NCBI GenBank assembly: GCA_015179045.1
Contig: WHUZ01000076.1
Location: 1-64,000 of the forward strand
From: Kalaharituber pfeilii
Lineage: Eukaryota; Ascomycota; Pezizomycetes; Pezizales; Pezizaceae
DNA: 64,000 bases
Direction: 5' to 3'
Part shown: positions 38,790 to 49,599 of the stretch, piece by piece
Position numbering within the stretch: the stretch's first letter is position 1
Layout: each line of letters begins with the position of its first letter
Notes under the pieces: generated by a model
Database searches by the model: none
The model's input: only the letters and a program-made list of their open reading frames with translations
Told to the model about the DNA's origin: nothing
Position numbers and translations under genes: made by a program

Positions 38790-40060
38790 CAGGAGCCCCC
38801 GTCCTATTTGTCAAGAAAGCGGATGGAACACTTCGCCTATGCGTCGATTACCGAGGTCTGAATGAGATCACCATCAAGAATCGCTATCCTTTGCCGCTGA
38901 TCCAGGAGACTCTCGCACGCCTCTCCCAGGCCAAGTACTATACCAAACTTGACCTGCGTGGGGCCTACAACCTCGTTAGAATGGCTGAAGGAGAGGAGTG
39001 GAAAACAGCATTTAGGACGAGATATGGCCACTTTGAATACACCGTTATGCCGTTTGGCCTTACCAATGCACCTGCTTCCTTTCAGCATCTCATCAATGAT
39101 ACCCTCCGGGCCTATCTCGATGTGTTCTGTACAGCATATCTCGACGACATTTTGATCTATTCAAACAACCTCAAGGAGCATAAGCAGCACGTTCGAATGG
39201 TTTTGGAGCAACTCCGACGAGCAGAGTTATACCTGAAGCCTAAAAAATGCGAATTCCACACGCAACAAACAAAATACCTCGGCCTGATCATATCTCCAGA
39301 CGGCATCAGCATGGACCCTAGCAAGGTTGAGGCAGTCAGGGAATGGGAGAGACCGCAGAATGTCCAAGATGTTCAAGCCTTCCTTGGGTTCGCCAACTTC
39401 TACCGCCGGTTCATCCTTGGGTTCTCCAAGATTGCAGGCCCACTGACAGCCTTGACCCGGAAAGGCAAACGATTCGAATGGCCTCAAGAGGCCCAGGCTG
39501 CATTCGACGAACTTAAACATGCCTTTTGCACTGCCCCTGTACTCCGTCACTTTGACCCGGATCGAGAATGCCGGATGCGTCGGACTATTTTTTTTTTTTT
39601 TTTTTTTTTAATTTCATTAATCGCTTGCCGAGCGTCGGACTATCTCTCAGCTGGAGTTCTATCCCAATATGATGACGATGGCGTCCTACACCCCGTAGCA
39701 TACTTCTCAAAGAAGCACTCGCCTGCTGAGTGTAACTATGAGATCTATGACAAGGAACTCATGGCGATTGTGAGAGCCTTCGAGGAATGGAGACCGCACC
39801 TAGAAGGTGCCAAAGGTGTCATTGAGGTCCTCAGCGACCATAAGAACCTTGAATACTTCATGACGACTAAAATGCTGGACCGCCGGCAAGCTCGTTGGTC
39901 TGAATTCCTGTCCCGCTTTAACTTCAAGATTGTGTACCGTCCTGGAAAAGCTGGTGGTAAGCCTGATGCGCTTACTAGAAGGTCAGGAGACCTCCCTAAG
40001 AGAGGGGATGAACGGCTTAAACACCAGAATCAAGTCGTTTTAAAACCTGAAAAATCTCTC
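38790..40060 (+). pseudogene. Gypsy reverse transcriptase and RNase H
   Basis: A continuous frame carrying RT motifs [48 protein letters not shown] and the active site [10 protein letters not shown], then [11 protein letters not shown] and [12 protein letters not shown] of the connection. RNase H follows ([45 protein letters not shown]). The first RNase H Asp, normally in TDASDY, is lost: a 43-bp LINE tail at 39589-39631 joins CRMR to a poly-Phe stretch and then SDYLSAG. The frame stays open through it. Protease is absent upstream and integrase is deleted downstream, so this is a remnant despite the long open frame. The first in-frame RT residues follow the repeat at 38663-38785. Confidence 0.88.
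39589..39631 (-). mobile_element. 43-bp LINE tail micro-insertion in gypsy RNase H
   Basis: Poly(T) plus AATTTCATTAATCGCTTGCC. TSD GCGTCGGACTAT at 39577-39588 and 39632-39643. Confidence 0.93.
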
Positions 40061-40117
40061 CCCGTCGATCGGAACTCCCACTCCGGAGCAGCAGCCTTCA
40101 GCCACCATTGCCGCCGT

Positions 40118-40185
40118 TGCCGCCGTTGATGCCGTTGATGCCGTTGATGCCGTTGATGCCATCGATGCCGTTGCCACCGGAACTC
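40118..40185 (+). repeat. 9-bp microsatellite-like repeat
   Basis: GCCGTTGAT repeated about five times with flanking GCCGCCGTT units, downstream of the RNase H frame. Confidence 0.8.
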
Positions 40186-40581
40186 CCGACCCGAGCTGGA
40201 AACTCGACCGCCAAACCCTATGGAAGGAGGCCTATGAAAGGGACCCTAGGCCTCGAGAGGTCCTAACCGCTCTGCAGAAAGGCCAGCGACGACATCCAGG
40301 CATCAGTCTGAGCGAGTGTGAGGCAAGGAATGATCGATTATACCATTGTGGAAGGTTGTACGTACAGTGTTTCCAACGGGCCGGCCAGGCCATTCAGGCC
40401 AGTCCAGAACAAAGAGTGAAAATAATATCGCTATATACATGAGAGAATAAAAGATAGTGAAATAAATACGCGCGGCATCTGAAAGAATAATAGGTGGCGA
40501 AAGAAATACACCTAGAAAGAATGGGAGATGGTGAAATCAAACTCATGCGATATTTGACCTCAATCGGAGAGAATAATAGAC

Positions 40582-40657
40582 GCCGACCCGCCGCCGATAC
40601 CCAAGCTGACCGTACCCCTTGGCAAGGCCTCCGCCCAAGCCCACCGCCGACGTTACA
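40582..40657 (+). repeat. 3' LTR remnant of the gypsy element
   Basis: The last 75 bp of the LTR (CGCCGACCCGCCGCCGATAC to CGACGTTACA), followed by TSD TTCTG. Confidence 0.9.
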
Positions 40658-41588
40658 TTCTGGAGGCATGCCGGGTGGCGCTCTTGCGAGCTGATAGGGG
40701 CCTTGGAAAAGGAAAGATGTACATCCTGACAGACTCACAGTATGTGGTACGGACAGCTTTGGACGGACAGTGCAAAGCACGCTCAAGATTAGAGCACGAA
40801 CTCCTCAGGATGAGCAGCAAGCTGGCGGATAAAGGCATAGAAGGATATATAATCTGGGTTCCGGCACATCTGGGGATTGCTGGGAATGAGAGAGCAGACA
40901 AAGAGGCCAAGAGGGCAGTAGTAGAACCGGGGTGAAGGATGCAGGGGGTCCCCGGCTAACTTACGGTCGCAGAAGTTAGGGCACGAGATGGAGCGGAGTT
41001 TGCGGAGGACTTGGGGGCAAAGGCGTGGGGTCTAGGGCTGCGGCACTGGACCAACAAGAGAGTGAGAGCGTTCATGGAGATATCTCGCAAGAGGGTGGCG
41101 TGCTGTAAGGACAGAGCCCAGAGGACGAAGCCTAAGCCTAGTGGACGAAGCCTGGAGAGAGAGTAAAGTATATTGATGATGGTCTCTCACTCAGGTCTAT
41201 GCTGAGACTTTAAATACTTGAGTTCCTCATGCTAGAAGCTTCTGTTGGCATATGCGCCAGAAGCTTCCGCCGCATCGCCGTGCATCTGTAGCCTGCCTGC
41301 GCTATGCAGCCTCTCAGGCGCCTATGTCGCATATGTCGCCCTGACACGTGCCCTCTCTGTGGGAAGGACAAGCCGGCAATGAGAGACCATATCATGCGGA
41401 AATGCCGGATGCTTAAGAGGGAGAGGCTAGAGGAAGGCCTCTATGGGACGCGCAGGAATGGGCGGGTGGTACCCACAGGTTTTGATATCTGGTTCGGGAA
41501 GGAGGAGTGGCCTAGGACGCAGAATTTCTGCATGAGGGTAGCAGAGCGGATTCGGCCTGCTAACTTTAGGAAGCGGGGCCAAGGGTAG
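40658..41588 (+). pseudogene. LINE RNase H and zinc-motif remnant
   Basis: Continuation of the RNase H interrupted at 37019. Visible: ILTDSQYVV, WVPAHLGIAGNERADKEAKR, stop at about 40935, then degraded sequence and a second open part (41304-41588) with CPLCGKDKPAMRDHIMRKC and NGRVVPTGFDIWFGKEEW. RNase H Glu (AELAAV, left of the gypsy), Asp (TDSQ) and Asp (ERADK) are present. About 200 bp at 41100-41300 is unrelated or highly diverged. Downstream 3' UTR sequence is CT-rich. Confidence 0.75.
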
Positions 41589-41884
41589 GAGGGTGGAAGG
41601 AGGCGATGGGAGGATTGCTGGTGGAACTCAATTTCTTTTTTCTTTCTTTGCTTTTGGTTTTTTGTTTTTTCTTTCCTAGAGGGGGCAACCCCGTTTCCTA
41701 TGTAAAGTCTTGTACTGCGTATAGTCCCGGAAAATGTGCGATAGCCAGGCACCGTCGGGGACATTAAATAATAACAAGCTAGAGTCCAACCATTGTCCTG
41801 AAACTCCGCTTAGTCAGCGTCTGGTTACGAGACTACATAGAACCCACAACTTCCGATAGTAATGTAGGGAGAAACATAGGGCTG

Positions 41885-42715
41885 TGGAGGGGAAGGTCCG
41901 ATTCCATCCAATGGCATCCATCTAGGTGCCTTTTTTTTTTTTTTTTTTTTTAATATCAGTAATCGCATGCCGCCCTAAGGGCTATGGCGTTATCTAGGTG
42001 CCAGAGCTATGGTGAACGATGCAGAGCTAGTAGCAATGGCGAAAGTCCTGGAGGACAGGGACCAGGAACTACTCATAGTTACGGATTCTAAAGTGGCCAT
42101 CCAGAAACTCAGGACCTAGCCGAGGGCCGCCAGACACCTGGCGGGGCAGCTCACATGGTTAGAGAAGCGTGGGAGAGCAGAGCAGCTTGGGGAGGGATGG
42201 ACGTGGCAGTGATCTGGGTCAAAGGACACAAGGGCCTGGTAGGCAATGAGAGGGCGGACAGGGCAGCCAAAATCGGTGCACACTACCCTATGAAGACGAA
42301 GTGGTCGCGGAGGACGGAATGCATATGGAGGCGAAGGCGCACAGAGCAAGAGGGAGAGACAGTTTGGGCCTGGAGATACAAAGTGGGCAAAGCGGAAAGC
42401 CCAGGGTGCCGGTGGTGTGGCGAATGAGAAGAGACAGCAGAACACATCTGAGCAGAATGCAAAGTCTGGAGGAAGGAGTGGCCTGGGAGAATAGAAGCGG
42501 TGAATAAACCCGCGAAGGCGAAGGAGCGCGCAAGAGACCTATTGCAATTGGTTGAGTTGATGGAGTGGGCGGAGCGATGAGTTTCCTTCAATTTTCCCTT
42601 TGTTTCTAGTGACGCGATTTTGTGATTTTGTACCTTTTAGTTAGTTATGCCCCATGTGCTTTATATCTCGCCATAGCTCGTAAGGAGGAATGCGGGTAAT
42701 AATTTGAAAAAAAAC
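41885..42715 (+). mobile_element. 5'-truncated LINE (family I), RNase H and zinc motif
   Basis: Fragments in several frames: NDAELVAMAKVL, LIVTDSKVAIQKL, VIWVKGHKGLVGNERADRAA, and CRWCGE followed by a stop. Then the 3' UTR, an imperfect stem-loop (CTCGCCATAGCTCG) and an A-rich tail. Frameshifts and stops make it a pseudocopy. The left junction is approximate. Confidence 0.8.
41931..41991 (-). mobile_element. LINE tail micro-insertion nested in a LINE
   Basis: Poly(T) plus the family I stem-loop; TSD ATCTAGGTGCC at 41920-41930 and 41992-42002. Confidence 0.93.
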
Positions 42716-43084
42716 AAAAGGCAAGAGGTGAATGTGATTTATTCTCGGATCCAAGGCTATCAATTGCAACCTATCCTCATTTTTCTCAACGCCCCGCCCA
42801 GGTAGTCCCATGCCTTGGCAAGACCCCAGCCCTTAGATGAAGCAGATAAATAGAGATAAAGATAAAGCGCGCCGGGATACGTATTGTATTATTCTCTCGT
42901 GACTTCGACGACTGCATAAACCACGTACGATATGCGCTCCTAACACCCCTATAGATAAACATGAGCTGCAAGCAGATTGGTGCGAGTATGAGGTGCTAAT
43001 TCCTACAACGAGCATATCCAGAATCTTCTAGATATCACATCACGTGGAATGTCCTCATAGTATGATCTCGGCTCACGTGCTATT
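42716..43084. other. Spacer, no gene
   Basis: No recognisable frame or repeat. Confidence 0.45.
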
Positions 43085-43093
43085 AACATTCAC

Positions 43094-43198
43094 CGGGCAT
43101 CATGTACTTAAACTTGGTTTTTTCCTTTAATAAACCCTCGCCATAGTCCGTAGGGCGGCGCGCGAGTAATGATATAAAAAAAAAAAAAAAAAAATGTC
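43094..43198 (+). mobile_element. LINE tail insertion (family I)
   Basis: 105 bp with stem-loop CTCGC/GCGAG and poly(A); TSD AACATTCAC at 43085-43093 and 43199-43207. Confidence 0.88.
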
Positions 43199-43331
43199 AA
43201 CATTCACGTGGCTCCTTCAGACGTGAGAGCGTCACTCGATATGCTCCGTGATGCTCGTTGCATAATTTTCAACACTAGATAGTCTGATGTTGTCGTGCCC
43301 AGACTCCTCTTGGCACGTTTAAATACTAGTA

Positions 43332-43579
43332 CCGTATTAACTCACTTAAGAGGGAAAATACAAACGCGCGCTTTGGTGGTCTTGGCAAGCCTCTTAGCGC
43401 GATGCTAACCTCAACAGCACGGAGACTGATAGTGACGTGACTCCCAAAAAAAGAAAAAAGAAAAAAAAAATACCAATATTGTACTAAAGCGCGCGCTAGT
43501 GCGATCAATAGCGCCCAAAGTTCTGCCCAGACCACACTAGCGCGCGTTTGTCTTTTACCTCTTAAGTGAGTTAATACGG
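43332..43579. mobile_element. MITE with TA TSD, copy 2
   Basis: 248 bp, ends CCGTATTAACTCACTTAAGA; TA at 43330-43331 and 43580-43581. Same family as 27302-27587, with an A-rich interior insertion near 43445-43470. Confidence 0.92.
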
Positions 43580-43581
43580 TA

Positions 43582-44203
43582 TGGTGCCGGAAGTTAATAA
43601 TCAACATGAAATTTGCGACACAACCAACGCAACGCAAAACCTATCAGCAACCACAACCTGATATGAACTAAGGTAGAAATATCAAAAATCTATACTATTT
43701 GAGACGCTCTATCATTCTATGATATTTTCATGGCAAAATCTTTATTCGTTGTAAAACTGAAAAGGTTCAAAGTTTTTTTACTTTCTTAGGAAATGTAGCA
43801 AATGTTACATGCCAAGCGCCATACAAATGGATTAGTCATCAAAGGGTTCCCCGCGGGGTGACTTGTATATACATGATTTTTGAAGGCCTCTGTACCATAT
43901 TGATGACCATCCTTATATGCCTGCATAATATGAAGACACTTATTATAATAACGCCAAATAGAGATGTCTGAAATAGAAAAAAGAGCTTTGGGTATAGTTT
44001 CTCGTACACCTGCAATAGGCTCTGGAAAAACCTTCTATGAGTGGTGCGAGCGTGGGCAGCTGTAGAGCGTGTAATGCGACCGTGTAAAGTGACCGTGGCT
44101 GAAGGGTGCGCGATTGCTCAAGCAGCAAAATGACACATATGGTGCTGCTTACTAATACTGGCCAGGAATGTTACAACATGTTGATTATTAACTTCCGGCA
44201 CCA
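43582..44203. mobile_element. MITE with TA TSD, 622 bp
   Basis: Ends TGGTGCCGGAAGTTAATAAT with a matching inverted end of about 27 bp; TA at 43580-43581 and 44204-44205. The left TA is the right TA of the neighbouring MITE. No transposase frame. Confidence 0.9.
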
Positions 44204-44205
44204 TA

Positions 44206-45327
44206 ATTCGCGAAAGGAAGAGAACAGTGCCAAGAGAGTCTGGGCACGAGAACAGATAGCTGAGTAATCCCTTAGTTACCTAAAGAGCTTTTTGATTCAA
44301 AAAATTATCACGCAACCCGCTGCTCCTCGCCAAGGGAGGCTGCAACCTCTTACCACCAACACCTAGTCTTGTAACCAGACCGACACTCGGAATCACCAAC
44401 CGTGACCTTGCATATAGCAAGCCATCACATGTTTCAGCTCGTACAGTACGTGCATGCTTGCAGCCGCCTGCTGCAGGCTACCGGCGTCCGAACATGGCAT
44501 CTCAGTCACAGAGCCAAACATCGCAGTATCAGCAAATGAACCACTCTGAATAGCTCCGGAATCAGTCTACATATAATGAAGCAATTCCAATCTGTCAAAA
44601 GCTCTCAAAATGGCACGATTAGAATGCGCCTTCGGCAGCATTACGACTCTCTAGCACAGCTGTTGAAGCCTCCTCGATAGACAGTCTTCCTTGCCAGATC
44701 CTCTCGGCCTTTGACATTGTAAACTGCATCCTGGAACGTATGGAGTCTAACAGTGAAAAGCGGAGACACCATTCTGTCTCATATGGAGGAGCACAGCCGC
44801 GGCTTGGATTTGCTGGTCATCCAACAAGGGCTGGAAGGTTGCCACCTGAGCCCATTCTCCACTTCACATTTTCCTTCCAGTTTACATGTGCATGCATTGC
44901 TAATTTGAGTTATCAATAGAACACGGTGTGAGGCTAAGCGGGTTTTGTTTGGAATTTGAGTGTCTGCTACGGTAATACGAAGGGTCAGATGATCATCTTA
45001 ATGATGGGGCCAAAGCTAGCGTTACCACTGTAGTAAGTTCAAGGCCGAGACATGCAGCCTTATATACTTTCTCTCGATCACCAGCCCAGCTACACATCGC
45101 TTTCATCACTTCTCTTTTTAGTATATTGTTCCCTTTATATTTACCATCTTCATAGTTGCAGTTTATACATTTTACAATCGTACGGGCACATCCTGACATT
45201 CGTATTCCAATGTGCAGAAAAACGCACTAAGCACGGAACACTGTCCTCCTCGTCACCTCATAGACCTTCAACCAGATCGTCAGTTGGTTTGACAACCTGA
45301 TCCGCAATACTCTAGATGTCCTCATAA
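44206..45327. other. No gene recognised; upstream region of the 45.3-kb gene
   Basis: Short frames only. A small upstream exon of the next gene is possible but was not identified. Confidence 0.4.
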
Positions 45328-45884
45328 ATGACCGCCTTTCAACATCCGGACGGATTAAGAATCAATTCCGGACCTGCCGGCTTATGCACTATAGTGTTTA
45401 TCGAGTTTAAAGCTGTGTTAGACACACACATAGCGGAATACAGAAAGAACGCTATTGCCCAAGTAATAGCGGAAGCCGATGCATGTTGCTTGAGAAATGA
45501 GAGGAACAATCTCGATAATCCAATCTATGCCATCCTGAGTCATGGTATAGATTTTCACTTCTTCAGATTCACCCCCAGGAGCGCAAAAACATCTAGCGCA
45601 GAACCACCGCTCCTTACTATTGCAATGGGTTACCATATGTCCCTTCCTACGGCTGTACTTGCTACTCAGCCACCTGCTAGAACCTACTTCCACCTACTAA
45701 ATGTATCATGCACTGACCCATCCAGATTCCTCTCACAGCTTTGTCTCCTATGCGAGACTATCTTTTGGGTCTTTCTTGCTGGATATACCGCTAGTCTTGA
45801 AGCCTACTTGACAAGATCGAGGATCGAAGAAAAGGATAATGTAGAAAGATGGACTACTGCACTAGATAAAGCAAAGAATGCGAT

Positions 45885-46016
45885 TCACTTCCCCTTCACA
45901 CAGGAGTTTCCGGGGAGTTCTACTTTTATGTCTGACTTTCCTTTTATTTCATATATAACTAAATATCGCCATAGCCCTTAGGGCGGCATGCGATCAATGA
46001 CATAAAAAAAAAAAAA
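45885..46016 (+). mobile_element. LINE tail insertion (family I)
   Basis: 132 bp: 3' UTR, stem-loop ATCGC/GCGAT, poly(A). TSD AAAGAATGCGAT at 45873-45884 and 46017-46028. Confidence 0.94.
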
Positions 46017-46104
46017 AAAGAATGCGATGGCAGCAGGAATATTAAATGGGGGCAATGTAGCTATCGAGCAGGAGGATAAAGCTGCTACAATTGAGGATAC
46101 TCTT

Positions 46105-47095
46105 CAGAGACAACAACCACCTCAGGACGAGCATTTGGAACCAACTCCACAACCACAACGTCCCCCCCAGTGAAACCTACATAGATCGAAAGCTCTCAGC
46201 GCGCTGAGTCTTTTGATCTAATTTTTATCCTCCAAATCCATAACCCGCAAGTTTCCCCCCAGGGTGAAACTCCGAGGAGATTTTCAGCGTATTCGCCTCA
46301 CTGTAGCAGCTAAAGACCAAAGACGAAAACCTCCCGCCAAAAGACACGATCCTAGCCCTTCAATAAACCAAAACCCAAGTGACAGTCTTTGGGGAAAGAC
46401 CAGGAGTCCCCGTCCCTTCATGGATCCGTTCCCCGCCCGCCGCTGCTCACCTCCCCGGCCCCTCCCAGCCCAGCCTGCCCACAAAAAAATTGGGGTTCAG
46501 CCCAATTACCACTATAGAGACGACTCCCGTCTATCCTCCCCCACAACCGTTGGGGCTCAGCCCCACCGCCACCACTATAGACATGGCCCCCGCTTCCCCC
46601 CCACCACCTGAAACTCTGGGATTCAGTCCCATCTCCACCACAGAGACGCCGGAAGTACCACCCAGGACTAACAGGAAGCGCAAAGGGAAGCAGCCGTCCC
46701 CCCAGGACCCCTACGCCCTAAGCGCCAACCGAATGATAAGGAGGCCCAAAAAATAGCCTCCGCACCACCAGCCGACACTTCGGCAGCACCACCCAGGGAA
46801 AACACCCCCGCCGCCAGCACCGGACCCCCATCAAGACCCGCACGACTCGGGGGAAGATGGTTGCGGTCGACTGTGTACGAGCTGGACAGAGGGAGGAAAT
46901 AGACAGGCTCGGTACAAGTTTTGACTTTCCACCCGCATCACGTATGAACACCGCGGGAAATACATGTATCTACTTGACTTACGGGGTTTTTGTTTAGTTG
47001 TTGAGGCATTTGTTAATTTTTTACTTTGTAACTAAACATCGCCATAGCCCATAGGGCGGCATGCGAACAATGATATAAAAAAAAAAAAAAAAATA
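46105..47095 (+). mobile_element. LINE-tailed element with a proline-rich frame but no RT
   Basis: TSD GAGGATACTCTT at 46093-46104 and 47096-47107. The 3' end is a standard family I tail with poly(A). The body contains no RT or RNase H. It has a Pro/Thr-rich open frame (46379-46756) with repeated LGFSPI-type segments and a basic end (NRKRKGK, RRPKK). It may be a non-autonomous derivative or an ORF1/3' UTR chimera mobilised by the LINE. Confidence 0.78.
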
Positions 47096-47209
47096 GAGGA
47101 TACTCTTGAACGCGAGCTTGGATGCCGTCCCTTCAGCGTACAGGGGATATCACAGGAAGGATTTGGTAGAGATTTATATGAAATCCATGGTTGTGGAGAA
47201 TTCGGATAA

Positions 47210-47575
47210 TTCTATTCTTTGAAAGAATTACCTATTTAGAATACTAAAAATTGTTATTTCTCTAATTTTTGGGACATTGCTTAATCTCAATTTCATCGTT
47301 TAGAAACTGATCTTATTATTCTCCAAAACGCGATTGTTACTATGAAACTCCATAGCATCTATGGTACTAGAGTAGTCCTTCCGTTTTGTGGTGAGAGGAA
47401 AGGAGTGCTGGAGAGTGTATTTTTATTCGAGATGGGACGAGACCGAATCTGAAGGTCTCTGCCAACGGACAGCATGCTTTTGTACCTACCTTGCCCTTCC
47501 AGGCAGTAAAGCTGAATTGGTATAACATTGACATTCTATTTGTTTAGCTGGCCAGCATGCCAGGGGGTCGAGTGC
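47210..47575. other. Spacer, no gene
   Basis: 3' flank of the split gene. No recognisable feature. Confidence 0.4.
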
Positions 47576-48040
47576 TTCACCTAGAAACCGATCATCACCG
47601 GGAAACCGATCAAATCCATTGAGCTGCGTACAGAGTTACTGTGAATGCAAATGACCCTCAAGTGAGCTCAAATCAAAGCCAGAGCATGAGAGAACATGGT
47701 AAATTATTTCCACACTTTTTTCCCTGGGTTGTTGCACATGAAGGGTGATACATTCTGGAATGAGTCCAATCACATACTAGCATATACTTTTGAGTCACCA
47801 CGTGCCAATGAGATTACCTGTGGCCTTTGCATCTCACTGTACACTCAGTGGCTTAGACTAAACAAGTATACCAAGTTTTGTGATTATTGGACTAATATGC
47901 AAAAGTTACAGTCATGTCAAAGAGTACATTTTTGCTTACTCAGGTTGCATTCAGTATTGAGCTTTATGTCATGAGAAAGAAGTGCAGAGACGCTGTAAGG
48001 CTAGGTAACAGAAATACAGGTATAGGGAAAGGTTTTCTGA
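47576..48040 (+). repeat. Dispersed repeat, second copy
   Basis: Begins CACCTAGAAACCGATCATCA; related to 21845-22200 through CATCACCGGGAAACCG, AATGACCCTCA and TTTGAGTCACCA. Confidence 0.7.
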
Positions 48041-48072
48041 ATGAATTGCAGTGCTGAGAATGGGTTGGGGCT

Positions 48073-49376
48073 TTTTTATATATATATATATATATCACGT
48101 CACCCCCCTTGCAGCTGTTCTCCATGGCTCGGCCCCTGGGTCGAAACCCTTGATGCTCGGAGACAAGCATATCTACCTATTCATCCACCGCCTACTCTAC
48201 GTACGAGACTTACACCTCCTCCCCGCCGCACCTCCCCGCGGCAATAAAAATATCTTCATCTTTCCTCTGCCGCTGTCAGGGTGACCGAACAAAGTATCAA
48301 TGATGCCATGGTGATGAGAGATGACGTATGGTAATCACGCCATCCATAGTTATCAATGATGCCATGATGATGATGAGAGAGAAGCTTGTTAATTAGCACT
48401 CAATGTTAAATAGAATAATGCAAATAACCGACACGCTGGACGCCTATATATAGAGACCTACACGGCCTCTATACAAAGGTCAAGTTCCAAGCGTTGTCCT
48501 AAGTTACACCTACATTACGCTGCAATCGCAGACACCGTAACAGCCGCCACCGGTACATACGAAATAATTCGCCCTCCCCACCGCTCCCAGAAAGGTTCCT
48601 GAGAATTAGAACCAATGCAAGACCCCTCCTCCCCCCCTACGCCCCCAGCGAGTGGAACAGTTGTTCCAGGATATCTACCTCCTCCCCGTTTTCCTGCTGC
48701 TCCATCCACTTCCTCTTCTTGAAGTCTACCAACTCTTCCCACCCTCCCGGATATGCCACCTCCTCACACCTGAAAGCCAGGTGGTCTGCCGTCTGTCTCT
48801 CCCCACACCCACATATTGCCCCTTCCACTGCCTTTCCAATCTTCATATCCCACTCCTTCGTCATCTCCTTCCCCATCCGCAACCTCATGAAGGTGGTTGT
48901 TGCCCCTCTGCCCCACCTCATCACCGCTCCGCCCCAAGCCCAGGCTGCCTTCTTTCTGCTGTCCGCAGTTGCTTCCACTTCTGCCGCAGCCCCCCTTCTG
49001 TGACCACTGATCTACCAATCCGCCCCGCTGCCTTCTTCGCTTCCGCATCCGCCGCCTCATTCCCCTCTATGCTGATGTGGGCTTTCACCCACATTAGCCT
49101 TATGTCCCCTCCTCTCTTCTTCCTTTCAGCAATTTGATCTAACACGCCCCTCAGGTCGGCAGTCCTCGCCTTGCCCCTGATGCCCGCTTTCTTCACCGCC
49201 GCAATCGCGGCTTGTAAATCTGTCAGAACAACTACGGTCCCTGGCGCCAGTATCACCTTCTCCAGACCCATTCTCATACCCCGTACCTCTCTGTCCCAAA
49301 CCGTCGCCCCCTTCCCCTGCCTCACTTGGAACATTCCATATACTCCACCCATCTCTTGCTTTTTGTATGTTTTCAA
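48073..49376 (-). mobile_element. 5'-truncated LINE (family II), RNase H and C terminus
   Basis: Tail at 48100-48170, where poly(T) is replaced by a TA run. RNase H is on the minus strand at 49376-48921 (VWDREVRGMRMGLEKV, VVLTDLQAAIAAV, HISIEGNEAADAEAKK), and the zinc motif CGCGERQTADHLAFRC lies in another frame ending at 48637. A stretch of about 250 bp with TCAATGATGCCATG repeats (48290-48380) separates coding from tail. Frameshifted. Confidence 0.8.
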
Positions 49377-49522
49377 ATCCGTGAATGTATGTACTTTTCA
49401 ATGGTTTTACCTGATTCATATTACTATTTCTCGTTATTTTTCACTTTGTATTTTTTTTTTTCGCTGCCGAAAGGGGTTTTTACTTCGTCGTTACAAAGTA
49501 TCATATTTATGAGGCTTAATAT

Positions 49523-49576
49523 TTTTTTTTTTTTTTATTTCATTACTCGCGTGCCGCCTGGTAGGCTACGGCGAGG
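49523..49576 (-). mobile_element. LINE tail insertion (family I)
   Basis: Poly(T) and stem-loop (inner stem GCCT/AGGC, loop CTACGG variant). The right junction and TSD were not resolved, so it may extend further. Confidence 0.75.
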
Positions 49577-49599
49577 TATTAGATACATAAAGGACAAAT

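Larger units (their letters stand above)
37025..40657 (+). mobile_element. Ty3/gypsy LTR retrotransposon, internally deleted
   Basis: Bounded by TSD TTCTG at 37020-37024 and 40658-40662. It has a 5' LTR (37025-37945), a gag start, RT-RNase H, and a fragment of the zinc-binding region before integrase (about 40180-40360). The 3' LTR is reduced to its last 75 bp. Protease, most of gag, the integrase core and most of the 3' LTR are missing, and several insertions are present, so it is dead. Confidence 0.9.
36898..41765 (+). mobile_element. LINE fragment with RNase H, interrupted by a gypsy element
   Basis: The RNase H frame begins at about 36950 (AYRVVLLDTYDNDVAELAAV), stops at the gypsy insertion, and resumes exactly in frame at 40658 (LEACRVALLRADRG), continuing with ILTDSQYVV and GNERADKEAKRA. 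A zinc motif CPLCGKDKPAMRDHIMRKC follows at about 41355. This is a third LINE lineage, distinct from families I and II in its C terminus and 3' end. The left edge abuts the stop codon of the NACHT gene. The boundaries are approximate and no TSD was found. Confidence 0.75.
45328..47209 (+). pseudogene. Fungal gene of unknown function split by two LINE insertions
   Basis: Three pieces, 45328-45884, 46029-46104 and 47108-47209, join in one frame when the two insertions and one copy of each TSD are removed, giving a 244-residue product with stop TAA. This continuity shows the gene was intact before insertion. I do not recognise the family firmly. VFIEFKAVLDTHIAEYRKNAI followed by AQVIAEAD and GIDFHFFRF resembles the E-x-K end of PD-(D/E)XK nuclease-like folds found in some fungal proteins; this is inference. 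A hydrophobic LCLLCETIFWVFLAGY lies mid-protein. At present translation runs into LINE 3' UTR and stops at 45981 (217 residues). Confidence 0.68.

Noticed and set aside
48066..48095. TA dinucleotide run as a promoter TATA box
   Set aside because: It sits where the poly(T) of a minus-strand LINE tail should be and continues directly into the family II tail; a mutated tail is the simpler reading.
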